Assembly: GCF_030864355.1 (NCBI RefSeq) | Contig: NC_083395.1 | Coordinates: 2,666,001 to 2,730,000, forward strand | Length of the DNA: 64,000 nucleotides | Direction: 5' to 3' | Source: Cutaneotrichosporon cavernicola | Taxonomy: Eukaryota > Basidiomycota > Tremellomycetes > Trichosporonales > Trichosporonaceae | Shown here: positions 43,669 to 54,574 of the stretch, piece after piece | Layout of the letters: the number at the start of each line of letters is the position of its first letter | Numbering within the stretch: the stretch's first letter is position 1 | Position numbers and translations under genes: made by a program | Notes under the pieces: generated by a model | Database searches by the model: none | What the model saw: only the letters and a program-made list of their open reading frames with translations | What the model was told of the DNA's origin: nothing

Positions 43669-46600
43669 TCAGTCGGCCTCGTCGCCACTCTGGTCCCAGT
43701 CGGTGTCGCCGACGACGCCGACGGTTTGGACTGGCACGTGAGTATGCGTGACCGGGACATGCACGCGAGACGACTCGGGCGGGGTTGGGCGCGATTGCTC
43801 GGCGCCGGGCGAGGGGACACGGGACGAGGGCCCGCTCGCGGTCGGCGTGTTGGCCTTGGCCGCTGACGCAGCCGTGGACGGCGACGCAGTTCCGCTCCTC
43901 GAGCCTCCCCACACGCCAGCGGGTGACGCGCGGAGGTTTCCCAGACCACCGAGTTTCGAGGGCGCGGGCTGGACTGCGGTCGACAGGAGGGGATTTGGGA
44001 GACGTGTGTCGACGCGCCGGCGAATCTGCACCGAGCGATTCGGCTCAGCATCGATCAGCTCACGGCCGAGACGGTACACGTCCGCCATGGACATGACGAA
44101 TGTGCGCTTGGCCGCGGGCATATGTGGGAGGATGACAGTCTGGCGCGTCCCGTTCACGAAGTCGCGGAAAGTGTTCTCAACCGTCTTGACAAACGGGAGG
44201 TTTGCCAACGCAAACGAACGCAACTCAGGCGGCCACTCGGTCAGCGTCCGGTCGATAGGCTGCTTGATGCCCAAAGCGTCAGCTAAACGCGCGTTGCGCT
44301 GGCGCATCATGCAGTCGGCGTTGCACTTGAGCTGGGCCGTCTCGCGACTCGAGGGATTCGAAGTGCTGGACCCGCACGTGGTGCGCGTCTGCAGGTTGCC
44401 GCACGAGCATGTTTGAATGACGATCGTCGAGCACCCCTCGTTCTCGGGGCACTTGGCGGGTGCGTGGCAGGTGTGCGAGCAGGCATGCTTGCAGATCCGC
44501 TTGGGCTTGTTGCAGGTCTGCGTGCACGACTCACACTCGCCGGGGTGACACGTCTTCTCGCAGCGATGGTAGCCGCAACCGAGAAGCTTGCCGCACACCT
44601 GACCGCAAGAGACGCGGTCCTGTGACTGGGAGCAACGAATGTTCTTGACCGCGGGGTCCTTACCACAGGCGCAAGGCTTGGCAGTAAGGAAAGGGCACGG
44701 TGGACAATCAGGCTCCTCATGGCAGTTGTGAGGAGTCTTCGGATGGCCACAGGGCGGATCGGGCCGCGCGCAAGGGAACACGCAGTTGACCTTGGTGCCA
44801 CACGCAACGGGAGGATAAACGACTGTGTGTCCGCAGTTGCAGATGAGTTCGTCGTACGAGGCCTGCAGGCAACGGCCGCATGCGCCCTTGTGGTCTGGCT
44901 TGGGACAAGCGTGGATGCCGCAGCTGAGGAGCTTGCCACAGACCAAAGGGCACTGATGGAGGTCGTCGTTGTCGAAGTCAAGGTCGAGCGCACGCCGGCC
45001 CTTACGCTTCGCCTTGTACGAGAGAGGACAACAGACACGGCCACATTCGTGACGGCCACAGTTACGGAGCGCTTTGCACACCCGATCACACAGGAACTCG
45101 GTCTCGCCGGCCTGTTGCCGTTCTCTAACCTCGTCACAGTCGAGGAGAAGAGTGTTCTCTCCACACCGACATGGCCGGTACACCTGCTCATGGCAGGGAG
45201 GGCACTCGCCGGTGTGGCACTTTAGCGGGCAGGCGTGGCCACAAGGGCGTGACTTCGGGCAAGCCTCTCCGCATATCGGAATCGGAGCCGTACAGTCTGG
45301 TCGTGGGTAGCCGGGGAGCAGATTGAGCGGGGTTGCCCCGCAAGGGCAGGTGGTGATGACGCTCGGAGAAGTCGGGCAGGGAATGGGACTGGAGGGATGT
45401 GGGTGGCACTTCTCCAAGCACTCATGGATGCCGCACTCGTACTTTTTGCTGCAAACGCGGTCGCATGCGAAGCGACCCTCCCACGTCTCGTTAGCATCGC
45501 TGCACACCTTGCTCTCCTTCTTGTTCCAGCCACACGGTACGACCTTGTCCTCCTCACCGCAGTAGCAGCGAACGGTGTCGACCTCACCACAGTCGCCACA
45601 CGAGCCAAAGTGGCAGAGGTTTTCACACCTGTGCTTGCCACAACCAAGCTCACGGTCGCAAATCTCATCACAGACGGGTGTGAGCGCTGCGTCGTTGGTA
45701 CTCGCGGTCGAACACTTGACGGTGAGGGCCGATGCGTGCGACGGGCAGCGAACAACTAGGGCGACCTGGCATGGTGGGCAGGGTCCTGGGTGGCAGTTGA
45801 GAGGGCACGGATGGCTGCAGTTCGGGCGAGTGCGCGCGCAGGCATCGTTGCATGAATGCGGCGCACTCGTGTTAGTGGGAGGGTTCGCAAGGCGGCCGCA
45901 GAAGCACCTATAACCCCCGATCTTGAGAGCACGGTGCTTCTGGCATCCTGGGCAACGCCAGGACGGCTCGTCCTTGCTCTCCGACTTGCGTATCCGCTCG
46001 GCGTCGTCATGGAGGCTGCGCGATGCCCAGTCGCGGACGCAGTTGATGTGGAAAGGCGTGTAGCACGCAGTGTAGTGTGCCGTGGCGAATGCCGGTCGCT
46101 CATTCTCTTCCAGCGATTTGGGATACTCGGGTGGCGAGTGGGGTGGCAGGCATGACCACGTCTGCTGTTGCGAGAAGATGGGGTTGAAGCAGATCGGGCA
46201 CTCGAGGAACGGCTTGCCGCGCAGACCCCGAGTGAGTCGGGAGTTGAGGTCGTCGGGCTCGGGGCCGAGCGGCTCTGGGTGGTCGACATGCTTCCTTGCG
46301 GCCTTCTCTTTCTTCGGCGGGGCGTCACCAGTGGTGAGCTTGGTCCCGCGCTCAAACGCAGCGCGGCGGCTAGAGACGGGCTTGGGCGCCGCAGCACCAT
46401 CCGCCTCCGTCTTGGGCTTGCGCTGTCGGCTCTTGGACTGCGACCCTCGCGAGCTTGGGCGGCTAAGTCCACCCTCTTCGGGGTTGAAGACGCTCGCTGT
46501 CGGGTTCAGCGGGGTGCTGGGACTGCTGCCGGACGGAGTAGCGACCCCATTCACAGGCTCGCCCCGCTGTCTCTGGGGCCTGTTGCGGCCGCGATGCGGA

Positions 46601-46926
46601 CCGTCGGACGTCCCGTTCGGCCGCGGGCCATTGTTGCGACCCTTGCCTCGTGCGCTTCGAGGGCCGCCGTTAGGCGACGGGTCGAGGGTGAGCGCGCCAA
46701 TTTGCGCCGCCGGAGGCTCATGAACAGAAAATGAACCGTGAGCGGCGTTTCCAGGTTTGCGTCCGCGTCCACGGCCGTTGTTTCTTGGGCCGCGGGAAGG
46801 ACCACTGTTCGGACGTTGCGCAAGGTATGCGCCGTCGCCTGGCTGTGGGGTGGGACGGGCAAGATATGCGCCGTCACCTGGTTGGGGAATAGATGAAGCT
46901 GCTGTCACCGGAGCGGTATCGACCAT
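43669..46926 (-). CDS. FAP1: NF-X1-type zinc finger protein (FAP1-like)
   Basis: Single-exon gene of 1085 aa, the longest uninterrupted frame in the window. The N-terminus is low complexity and contains a duplicated PQPGDGAYLA. A RING/PHD-like module comes at about 235-345 (LECPICFNPIF, FHINCVRDWASRSL, WRCPGCQ), then a long series of NF-X1 fingers (for example CGKHRCENLCHFGSCGDC, CGRHECGRVCC, CGYHRCEKTCHPGECESC), and a C-terminal R3H-like domain (RSFALANLPFVKTVENTFRD ... GRELIDAEPNRSVQIRRR). Yeast FAP1 binds FKBP12 and confers rapamycin resistance; human NFX1 is a transcription/ubiquitin factor. The role here is inferred from that. It faces RPC31 tail to tail with only 136 bp between stops. 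Confidence 0.92.
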   Translation of the reverse strand: MVDTAPVTAASSIPQPGDGAYLARPTPQPGDGAYLAQRPNSGPSRGPRNNGRGRGRKPGNAAHGSFSVHEPPAAQIGALTLDPSPNGGPRSARGKGRNNGPRPNGTSDGPHRGRNRPQRQRGEPVNGVATPSGSSPSTPLNPTASVFNPEEGGLSRPSSRGSQSKSRQRKPKTEADGAAAPKPVSSRRAAFERGTKLTTGDAPPKKEKAARKHVDHPEPLGPEPDDLNSRLTRGLRGKPFLECPICFNPIFSQQQTWSCLPPHSPPEYPKSLEENERPAFATAHYTACYTPFHINCVRDWASRSLHDDAERIRKSESKDEPSWRCPGCQKHRALKIGGYRCFCGRLANPPTNTSAPHSCNDACARTRPNCSHPCPLNCHPGPCPPCQVALVVRCPSHASALTVKCSTASTNDAALTPVCDEICDRELGCGKHRCENLCHFGSCGDCGEVDTVRCYCGEEDKVVPCGWNKKESKVCSDANETWEGRFACDRVCSKKYECGIHECLEKCHPHPSSPIPCPTSPSVITTCPCGATPLNLLPGYPRPDCTAPIPICGEACPKSRPCGHACPLKCHTGECPPCHEQVYRPCRCGENTLLLDCDEVRERQQAGETEFLCDRVCKALRNCGRHECGRVCCPLSYKAKRKGRRALDLDFDNDDLHQCPLVCGKLLSCGIHACPKPDHKGACGRCLQASYDELICNCGHTVVYPPVACGTKVNCVFPCARPDPPCGHPKTPHNCHEEPDCPPCPFLTAKPCACGKDPAVKNIRCSQSQDRVSCGQVCGKLLGCGYHRCEKTCHPGECESCTQTCNKPKRICKHACSHTCHAPAKCPENEGCSTIVIQTCSCGNLQTRTTCGSSTSNPSSRETAQLKCNADCMMRQRNARLADALGIKQPIDRTLTEWPPELRSFALANLPFVKTVENTFRDFVNGTRQTVILPHMPAAKRTFVMSMADVYRLGRELIDAEPNRSVQIRRRVDTRLPNPLLSTAVQPAPSKLGGLGNLRASPAGVWGGSRSGTASPSTAASAAKANTPTASGPSSRVPSPGAEQSRPTPPESSRVHVPVTHTHVPVQTVGVVGDTDWDQSGDEAD

Positions 46927-48111
46927 GGTCTGGATGGCGATGGACGCTGTGGGCTTGGCTGACTGAGCGAGGGTTTGGGTGCGGCGGCGAGGAGGAGTTG
47001 GAGTTGCCTTCCTCTGAGAACTAGGTCTTGGAGATGGTCAGGTAAATAGAGGGGTGGGACAAAGCCCGTGTATGGGAGCCAAAGGCGATGTAAGAGATGA
47101 AGAGGATAGTCGATGTGCGAGTGATTAAGTAGGTAAAGTAGACGAAGATGACAGATGTCAGATGTCAATGCCAAAAGAACACCGGATGACCATGTCGAAT
47201 GGGAAGCACTACAGTGAGAGTGATATCCTTCGGATCCGGACCACGTGGATGTTTCCGGGGTAGACCGGCATATTCCATCAAACCATTTGTCTCTGCCCCA
47301 CGCTGACAAATCAACTGAATCAATAATTCCAACCAGACCCACCAGACCCGAGTGTGTTGTACATAAATCGTCTCACCTCAGCACCCTCTGCTCCAACATG
47401 CAGCTGACACGCTACCTAACATGCCTTTCATAAATCGGGCGAGACGATAAACCAAATTGGCCTGATAGCTCCTGACGCACGAGCTGTAAAGCTATAGCAA
47501 GTGGGCGAACCACTTTCTTTCTTGTTGGGGTGAGGGCTTGTCGAACGTAAATGGATGGAGGGCCCCAATAGACGAGACAAGACTCCAGTTGTATAGCAGC
47601 TCTTTCCCTTCGCCATGGAGCTAGGGAGACGTTGACTAAGCGTTCACACTGCAAGGCAGAGGAGGAATCGGGGCAGCATTGATTCCTGACAGTGTTGATC
47701 AACAGTGATTACACCCTTGGGCCTCTGCTTCTCGTCCTTGATTCGACACAAACGTGTTTTGTGGGGCCAAACCGCTCCCAGACAGACGGGCTAGACGGGA
47801 GTGGCGATGTGGGGGGGCAAAAGCTGGGATGCCTTGTTCTTGAGTCATTTCAGTATATAGTCACCCATTTCTCCCTTTCCAATTAACCCATCCCCTCGTC
47901 GTCGATAGACTACCCTCTCTCATCCGCACCCCCATCTGCGACAGTACCTTGTCCCTAGAGCCAGCAGCCTCCCTTCCCGTTGCATGAGAATTTGGCAAAT
48001 CGGTCGTTTCAAAAGACGCATGGTATGTACTATCGGTATCCTCTTGGAAGTGCTTCATGCCAACACGACATGATAGCCCACTCCTGTATTTGATTCTAAC
48101 TACAACTGCTC
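46927..48111. other. Gene-poor region
   Basis: FAP1 promoter at the left end. No supported gene in the rest. Confidence 0.5.
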
Positions 48112-48430
48112 TTACGTGGCCTTCGGGTCACCGTTGCTATGTTTCTCCTGAGCCTTCTTGGCACTGCGGCGTGAGATCTGGCGGGCGTGTTCGAGATACC
48201 GCTGCTCTGCGTCCCCTACCTGAGCTCGGAGGCTGGCAAGCTTCTCATGAGCAGCTTTCTTCTGGATGCAGCTTTCGCGAGCGTTGTACGCAAGGCACTG
48301 CTTACTGTCCATGTTGTCGATGTACCGAGGCTCTTGTTGCATATCCTTGATGCGTCGCTGTTCGTCCTCGTCACGGTCTCCGCTTCGCAGCACAACACAC
48401 TGGTTGCCGACGTTCGGGTCGTCCTGTGGA
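48112..48430 (-). CDS. Coiled-coil hypothetical protein, 3' exon (partial model)
   Basis: A minus-strand exon of about 106 codons follows a clear acceptor (cttccctcttccacag, ending at 48431) and ends with a stop at 48112. It is charged and helical: GDRDEDEQRRIKDMQQEPRY, AAHEKLASLRAQVGDAEQRY. Codon bias fits a real gene. The internal ATG at 48393 would give a 93-aa protein without upstream exons. A candidate upstream coding piece lies at about 48542-48690 (FNFSQSARAPYKFNALTNRE), but I cannot join the two reliably. No family recognised. Confidence 0.4.
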
Positions 48431-49470
48431 AGAGGGAAGCTGTGGCCAACTACGTTAGTTGGCCGTGACGAGAGGGGAGCGGGGCCTCGCTGGTTAGTTC
48501 GACGTGACTGGTCGACGACGACGGCGGCACTGTTCCTAACCGACTTGATTATTTGCGAGTTTGATGCCGTACCACCTCCTTCGGAGTGAGGTGATGAAGC
48601 AGCTCAGCAGCTCTCGGTTGGTGAGCGCGTTGAACTTGTACGGTGCGCGGGCACTCTGGGAAAAGTTGAACGAGGCCGGGAGTGTTAGGGCGTCCGCCCC
48701 CTAAGCAGGCGATGGTCTTGAACGGGGCCGAGTTGGTGCTCCAAAGCAGGCAATGCCAAGCGGATAATCATTTCGATCACGGGGTACCGCAACGCCTTGA
48801 TGGAAATTGGCCAGCAGGAGTTCCACGCGGCCGTTGGTGGTTCTGGCGCCCAAGTGGCACGAACTTGTTACGAATCCCGGTACCCCACTCGGTAGTGAAG
48901 AGAGCCGCGTGACAGTCGTGCGCCAACATCCGGCCCCCAGAGCCGAACTGCACAGTTGAGACATGGTCATCGTGATGCCGGTGAGTCGGTTGGGACCGTC
49001 ATTGAAGTTCAGCTCTCGTGCGCGGACAAGGAAAATCGCGATCGCAGTCGTGGTAGTGATGTTCTTGCCACCGTTGGAGCACTCGACAGCTCGGATGGTT
49101 AAGCAAATCGCTAACGTGATGAGTTGGATGGGGCCCGAATCCTCCTGCCAAAACAGGTGACCCGGGTATACAAAACGCATGCAGAAGGCTATTCCAGATA
49201 TATTCAGACGAGATAGATGACAATTGAACATGTCCAAATGTGACTGCGTGCTCTAGAGTCCAAACCATCAGGGGGGTGCCAAGGCGCTACTAGCGTATCT
49301 ATTGTTGAGGGGCGGTCATAAAGCGTATTTCCCCTAACCGACAGCAATGATGTCGGGAACACCATGGTACTATCTGCACTGAGAGATGCATTACTGCAGC
49401 CGACAATTGTGGGACTCGGCTCCAAAAACAACCAAAAGATCTGCCACATTATCAGGTGGAACTGGCTTCT
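48431..49470. other. Gene-poor region, possible decayed coding pieces
   Basis: Fragments of minus-strand frame with weak bias (48542-48690 and around 48760-48880) may be upstream exons or remnants of the preceding partial gene. No complete model. Confidence 0.35.
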
Positions 49471-49552
49471 GACGCTTGTGTGGATTGAACACACGACCGA
49501 ACGAATGGTGCTGGAGCTTCACTCGCTCGCTCTCCCACTGAGCTAAAGCGTC
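49471..49552 (-). tRNA. tRNA-Phe (GAA) with an 11-nt intron
   Basis: Read on the minus strand, the acceptor stem GACGCTT pairs perfectly with AAGCGTC. The D arm is GCTC-AGTGGGA-GAGC and the T arm GTGTG-TTCAATC-CACAC carries the expected TTCRAnY loop. The anticodon stem AGCGA/TCGTT encloses loop GTGAAG + T with anticodon GAA and a short intron (CTCCAGCACCA) after position 37, where nuclear tRNA introns always sit. The variable loop is 5 nt. Position 32 being G is unusual. A T run suitable for Pol III termination lies some 40-50 nt downstream rather than immediately after the gene. Confidence 0.8.
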
Positions 49553-52500
49553 TTAAAGCACGAGGTCAAGTTTTATTTCATGGTAATCAAGTCGACAGGG
49601 GAACTACGCGAGCGCTGTGCGCCGTTCAAAGCGTACTCAGCCGTCAGCTGGTGTTCTCTAGTGTCCCATCTCTTGAAATCGGGGAGGAGTACAGTGTGGG
49701 ATCTCTTACTACTTGGCTAGTGCAGACGTGAATGAATGGGGGAGTGAGGGAGGGCGCAATGGCGCAACAGATCTAGCATCATAGTAGTTTCTGGCCATTG
49801 CAAGTGCTCTGCTGATCCGCCGATCAGCTAAGCTTGTCCCCTAATTCCCAGAGATCGCTGTAAAGTGAATCACGTCCAAAGAGACGTTTCCCCTCACGCC
49901 CTTGGACGATCCGACGATCTGCCACACTCCAATGTGCCACTCACCCCAAGTTGAGCTTGCCAATGCTATGGATCCTGTAACGGTCAGGTCAGATAAACAG
50001 CATGTTCCGTTAATCTTCCGAAACGGGAAGATCTGCATTCATCCCCCTGTCATGAATGTGGTCCTCTGCATCGGGTATCGGCGGCCCAGAATGAAGATGT
50101 GGGGGCTCATGTTCGCATTTGGAACGCTTCCCCTCCGCGAGCCGTGACGCTCCTTGTGCGCGCATAAGCAAGGGTAAAGACCACCCGGCGTTTAATGAAG
50201 AGGACTCTGGCAAGGTTTGCAGCCTGATCGTGGCCCCGTAGCATACTGTGACGTTGGTATGGCATGGAACCGGAGGTTGATGCATAGGCACCTGTATGGT
50301 GGCCATTGCATGGGCAATGGGGAGAATGGAGGTGGCTAACATGGCCTGAGCGTCGCAATAACCAAGTAGCATGGGGCAGGGGGAGGCCCGGGCAATCGCA
50401 TCAACGCGTCTGCAGCATCAACACTGTAGTGCTAGAAGCGTCTGGTCTGGGTGGCAGCACTCGAAAATTTCGAGGCGCCCGCATCATAGCTCTGGGGGCC
50501 AAGTTCAGGCACAGAGGATCGTGTTTCGAAGCGGGTTCCTGTGATTCTCAATACCTCGCGAGTCAGAACGGATCCGGGACGATGGTTGGTACGTGCCCGA
50601 TTCTACCAAATGTTATTGGCGCGTACAAAGGGATGAGGTGACAGGCAGTGCAGCCACCGACATGCCCGGAATGTATGGAATGATTGTATTAGTGAGTACT
50701 CACCCAGGAAATTTTTGTGGTGGCGAGAGCAGGTCGCCTACAGGACTGACCCTCCCTCGCCAGACTCCGCAAAGGGTCCGATACATCACACGCACCCAAC
50801 AAAGTCACACATCAGGCTTAGATGGGAGGATTACATAGAAGATGATGAATGTGTGGTCTGCTCTTGGCCAAGGAGGTCATGGACTATGTCGTCTCGGCAT
50901 GGTGAGTTTCAAGAGCAGCGAATCCGCGGTTAAAGCTCGTTCGATAGCCCTGCCAACACATCGGCGACCACCTGGATGGCGTAGCCAGGGTTAACGAGCC
51001 GAGACTCCCTCCTAACGACCCCATAACCGCCTCTACTGTTTTAGTGTTATGTTGTACCAGTAAACTATGACTATGGCCCCAAACTCAACTGAGCGTGTAG
51101 TCACTTCACAGAAGGAAGGAATCCTCTGATCACTTCCAAGCATGCCAAGCACTGAGAGATCATCGATGCACCACCACCACCAGGTAGGCGGCTGCATTGC
51201 CCTGTTGGACCCCAGCCTCTTTGGTGGAGGCTGGTGCAACTGGCTACAGGTGGAGATTGTGCCAACTCTGAGCGTCGCCCTTTCTCAACCTCAACTTGTT
51301 GAGTAGCTGAGCGAGGGGCAATTGCGGACCAAACGTCACCAAGCTCCTCCCCCCATCAGGCGTCTTGGAGTGGTGTATCCAGGTATCAGCGAGGTTGAGG
51401 AGGACAATGGTCTTGGGCCTGTCAATCCTGGTATATCACTTGCATATTTTAGACTGATAATAGTAGCGCCAAGAGTCATTCCCTCAGAATGACCCTCTGA
51501 AGCGCGCACTGTTCCCATTCAGCGTGAGTGGTATGAGCGAGAGCAAGTTTTCTCTCAGGATGCCAAGCCACCCCCTGAGTTAACGAAGTGACTCTTCAGA
51601 CAGGATGTCGGCCATTTCCAATGGCCGATCAGCAGAGGCAACCGAGTGGCCGCGAGAGACCTAGCATCATCCACAGCTTGTGAGAATCTCCTGTTGGTGC
51701 TCACTTCACGAGTGCAAGTTTGCAGTGATCAAGTGAACAGACCTGGTCAGCGGTGGTGGCAGTTGGTAGTTCTGATGTAATGACCCTGTAAACATAATCG
51801 TCCTAGCCCCATCGACATGGTGGATCTGTGTGTAGCGATGCGCCTGTGCGGTCACTCGCGCAGCTGAGCCTGTGGAGAGAGTCCACTGGCCCCGTGCGCT
51901 CAAATGTCACAATGTCAGTTCTCTACACTTCCCCACGCTTGGACCAGCATTGTACATCGGTCCTGCACGCCCCTTTATCAGTGGCGTGTGCTGCCTCCAG
52001 TTGTTGCGAGTGGGCTGGAGGTGCACGAGGCCAGTTAGAAAGTGAGCATGGGAGCATGTCATTGCTTGTGCCAGAGGGGTAAGCGTAGAGAAGGATGAAG
52101 CAAAGCTGGCTCATGCTGATAACGGACGACCGAGTGGTGCCGAATGGGCCATTGTAACGACCAATGGATTACAACAGTCCAAGCTGAATCAGAATCCATT
52201 GCCACATGCCCGTCACCTGTTGTTGAGACGCGATCTAGTGCCTGGCTGGGCATTTTACTTTTGGTGGTCATATGACGGCGATCGATTAGGGTATTACAAC
52301 AATGAAATGTTGTGATTGGCTCTTGTGAGTATCCGGAGCTTGGACTTTCAAAATCCAGACACGAACCCATGAATGGATTTCAGCAAGGGCTTGTGCCACA
52401 ACGGTGTTTCCGGCATTATAGGTGAAGAGGGACCCTGAGAATGCGAAATGGCCATCGCTGTCCCATCCCTTTTCAAGCGATGCGTTGTCGCTTTCGTCTT

Positions 52501-52835
52501 TCTTCACCCCACTCTCCCTCTACTCTTCCTCGTGAGTACTACTGGTCCGCACCCCATCCAAACATCACACATCTACAACACTTGAATCACCGCTGGCTTC
52601 ACGACTCGCTGCTCCGCCAATCAGTTGCGCCCTTCCCACACTCTCCGACGCCGTGCAGCTGCAGGCAGGCAGGCAGGCAGGCAGGCAGGCACGCTCGTCG
52701 CCGTACGCGGTACCGCCACCTGACCAACCTCTCGTCCTCCCTTTCCATCCCCCGACATGTCTCTGGGCTACTTTATCAACTCTTATCTACGCTCGTACTG
52801 ACACGCAGTCTCCCCAAAACCAAAAAACTTTCAAA
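49553..52835. other. Gene-poor region up to TEF1
   Basis: 3.3 kb with no supported protein gene; all open frames are short and unbiased. The last 350 bases are the TEF1 promoter and leader, including a ggca tetranucleotide tract and a C/T-rich stretch. Confidence 0.45.
52661..52690. repeat. Tetranucleotide repeat (gcag/ggca)
   Basis: About 7.5 copies of gcag in the TEF1 upstream region, likely length-variable between strains. Confidence 0.9.
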
Positions 52836-54574
52836 ATGGGCAAGGTAGGTGAAAATTTTACACACTCGGTCGTCGCACTGCGGCAGACCAAACCACAGTT
52901 CTACCACCCAACCCCTCCCCACTCATCGCCCCTATCTCGCCACCACAACGTTTCTGGTCACCATCTAACCTCTCCAGGACAAGCTCCACATCAACGTCGT
53001 CGTCATTGGCCACGTCGACTCCGGAAAGTCGACCACTAGTAAATGGATTCCTTAGGCAATGCTGACATCCAGCCGGCCACCTTATCTACAAGTGCGGTGG
53101 TATTGACAAGCGTACCGTTGAGAAGTTCGAGAAGGAGGCTGCTGAGCTCGGCAAGGGCTCGTTCAAGTACGCCTGGGTTCTTGACAAGCTCAAGGCCGAG
53201 CGTGAGCGTGGTATCACCATCGACATTGCTCTTTGGAAGTTCGAGACCCCCCGCTACCAGGTTACCGTCATTGACGCCCCCGGCCACCGTGACTTCATCA
53301 AGAACATGATCACCGTGAGTAAAACTGCACTACTCGGCACCGCGGCATTTGCCTCCCCCGCCACATTCCTTGACCTTTGGCTAACATCCAGGGTACCTCG
53401 CAGGCTGACTGCGCCATTCTCATCATCGCCACCGGTGTCGGCGAGTTCGAGGCTGGTATCTCCAAGGAGGGCCAGACTCGCGAGCACGCTCTCCTCGCTT
53501 TCACCCTCGGTGTCCGTCAGCTCATCATTGCTTGCAACAAGATGGACACCTGCAAGTGGTCGGAGGCCCGCTTCAACGAGATTGTCAAGGAGGCTTCGGG
53601 CTTCATCAAGAAGGTCGGCTACAACCCCAAGTCGGTTCCCTTCGTCCCCATCTCGGGCTGGCACGGTGACAACATGATTGAGGCCACCACCAACATGCCC
53701 TGGTACAAGGGATGGGAGAAGGAGACCAAGGCCGGTGTCTCGAAGGGCAAGACCCTCCTCGAGGCCATCGACGCCATCGACCCCCCGACCCGCCCCACCG
53801 ACCGCCCCCTCCGTCTCCCCCTCCAGGACGTTTACAAGATCGGCGGTATCGGCACAGTCCCCGTCGGCCGTGTCGAGACCGGTATCATCAAGGCCGGCAT
53901 GGTCGTCACCTTTGCCCCCACCAACGTTACCACTGAGGTCAAGTCGGTTGAGATGCACCACGAGCAGATCCCCGAGGGTCTCCCCGGAGACAACGTCGGC
54001 TTCAACGTCAAGAACGTCTCGATCAAGGACATTCGCCGTGGCAACGTCTGCTCGGACTCGAAGAACGACCCCGCCAAGGAGGCCGCTTCGTTCAACGCCC
54101 AGGTTATCGTCCTCAACCACCCCGGCCAGATCGGTGCCGGCTACACCCCCGTCCTCGACTGCCACACCGCCCACATTGCGTGCAAGTTCGAGGAGCTCGT
54201 TGAGAAGATCGACCGCCGTACCGGTAAGGTCATGGAGGCCAGCCCCAAGTTCATCAAGTCGGGCGACGCCGCCATCGTCAAGCTTGTTTCGCAGAAGCCC
54301 ATCTGTGTTGAGAGTGAGTCAAATTGAGGGCACGTGATCTTGAACGTGTGGAGCACGTCTCCTGTGACGTGCACGTGACACGTTTCCGCCTCGACATATC
54401 CCTCCGCCCATGCTGACCCGCACAGCCTACACCGAGTACCCACCACTGGGACGGTTCGCCGTTCGCGACATGCGCCAGACCGTTGCCGTCGGCGTCATCA
54501 AGTCGGTCGAGAAGACTGACGGCAAGGGCGGCAAGGTCACCAAGTCTGCCACCAAGGCCGGCGCCAAGAAGTAG
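52836..54574 (+). CDS. TEF1: Translation elongation factor EF-1alpha
   Basis: GTPase that delivers aminoacyl-tRNA to the ribosome A site. Exons 52836-52844, 52978-53038, 53073-53314, 53392-54313 and 54426-54574 give 460 aa, the standard size. Exon 1 codes only for MGK. G motifs: GHVDSGKST (P-loop), DAPGH, NKMD. Switch region [17 protein letters not shown] and the tail SATKAGAKK are as expected. Codons are extremely biased (gcc, ctc, aag, gac, atc), marking it as the most highly expressed gene in the window and a good reference for codon use. Intron 1 (133 nt) sits right after the ninth coding base, a position often seen in fungal TEF1 genes. Confidence 0.99.

Noticed and set aside
53254..54174. 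306-codon minus-strand frame
   Set aside because: Lies entirely antisense to TEF1; extreme codon bias of TEF1 removes stops from this frame.
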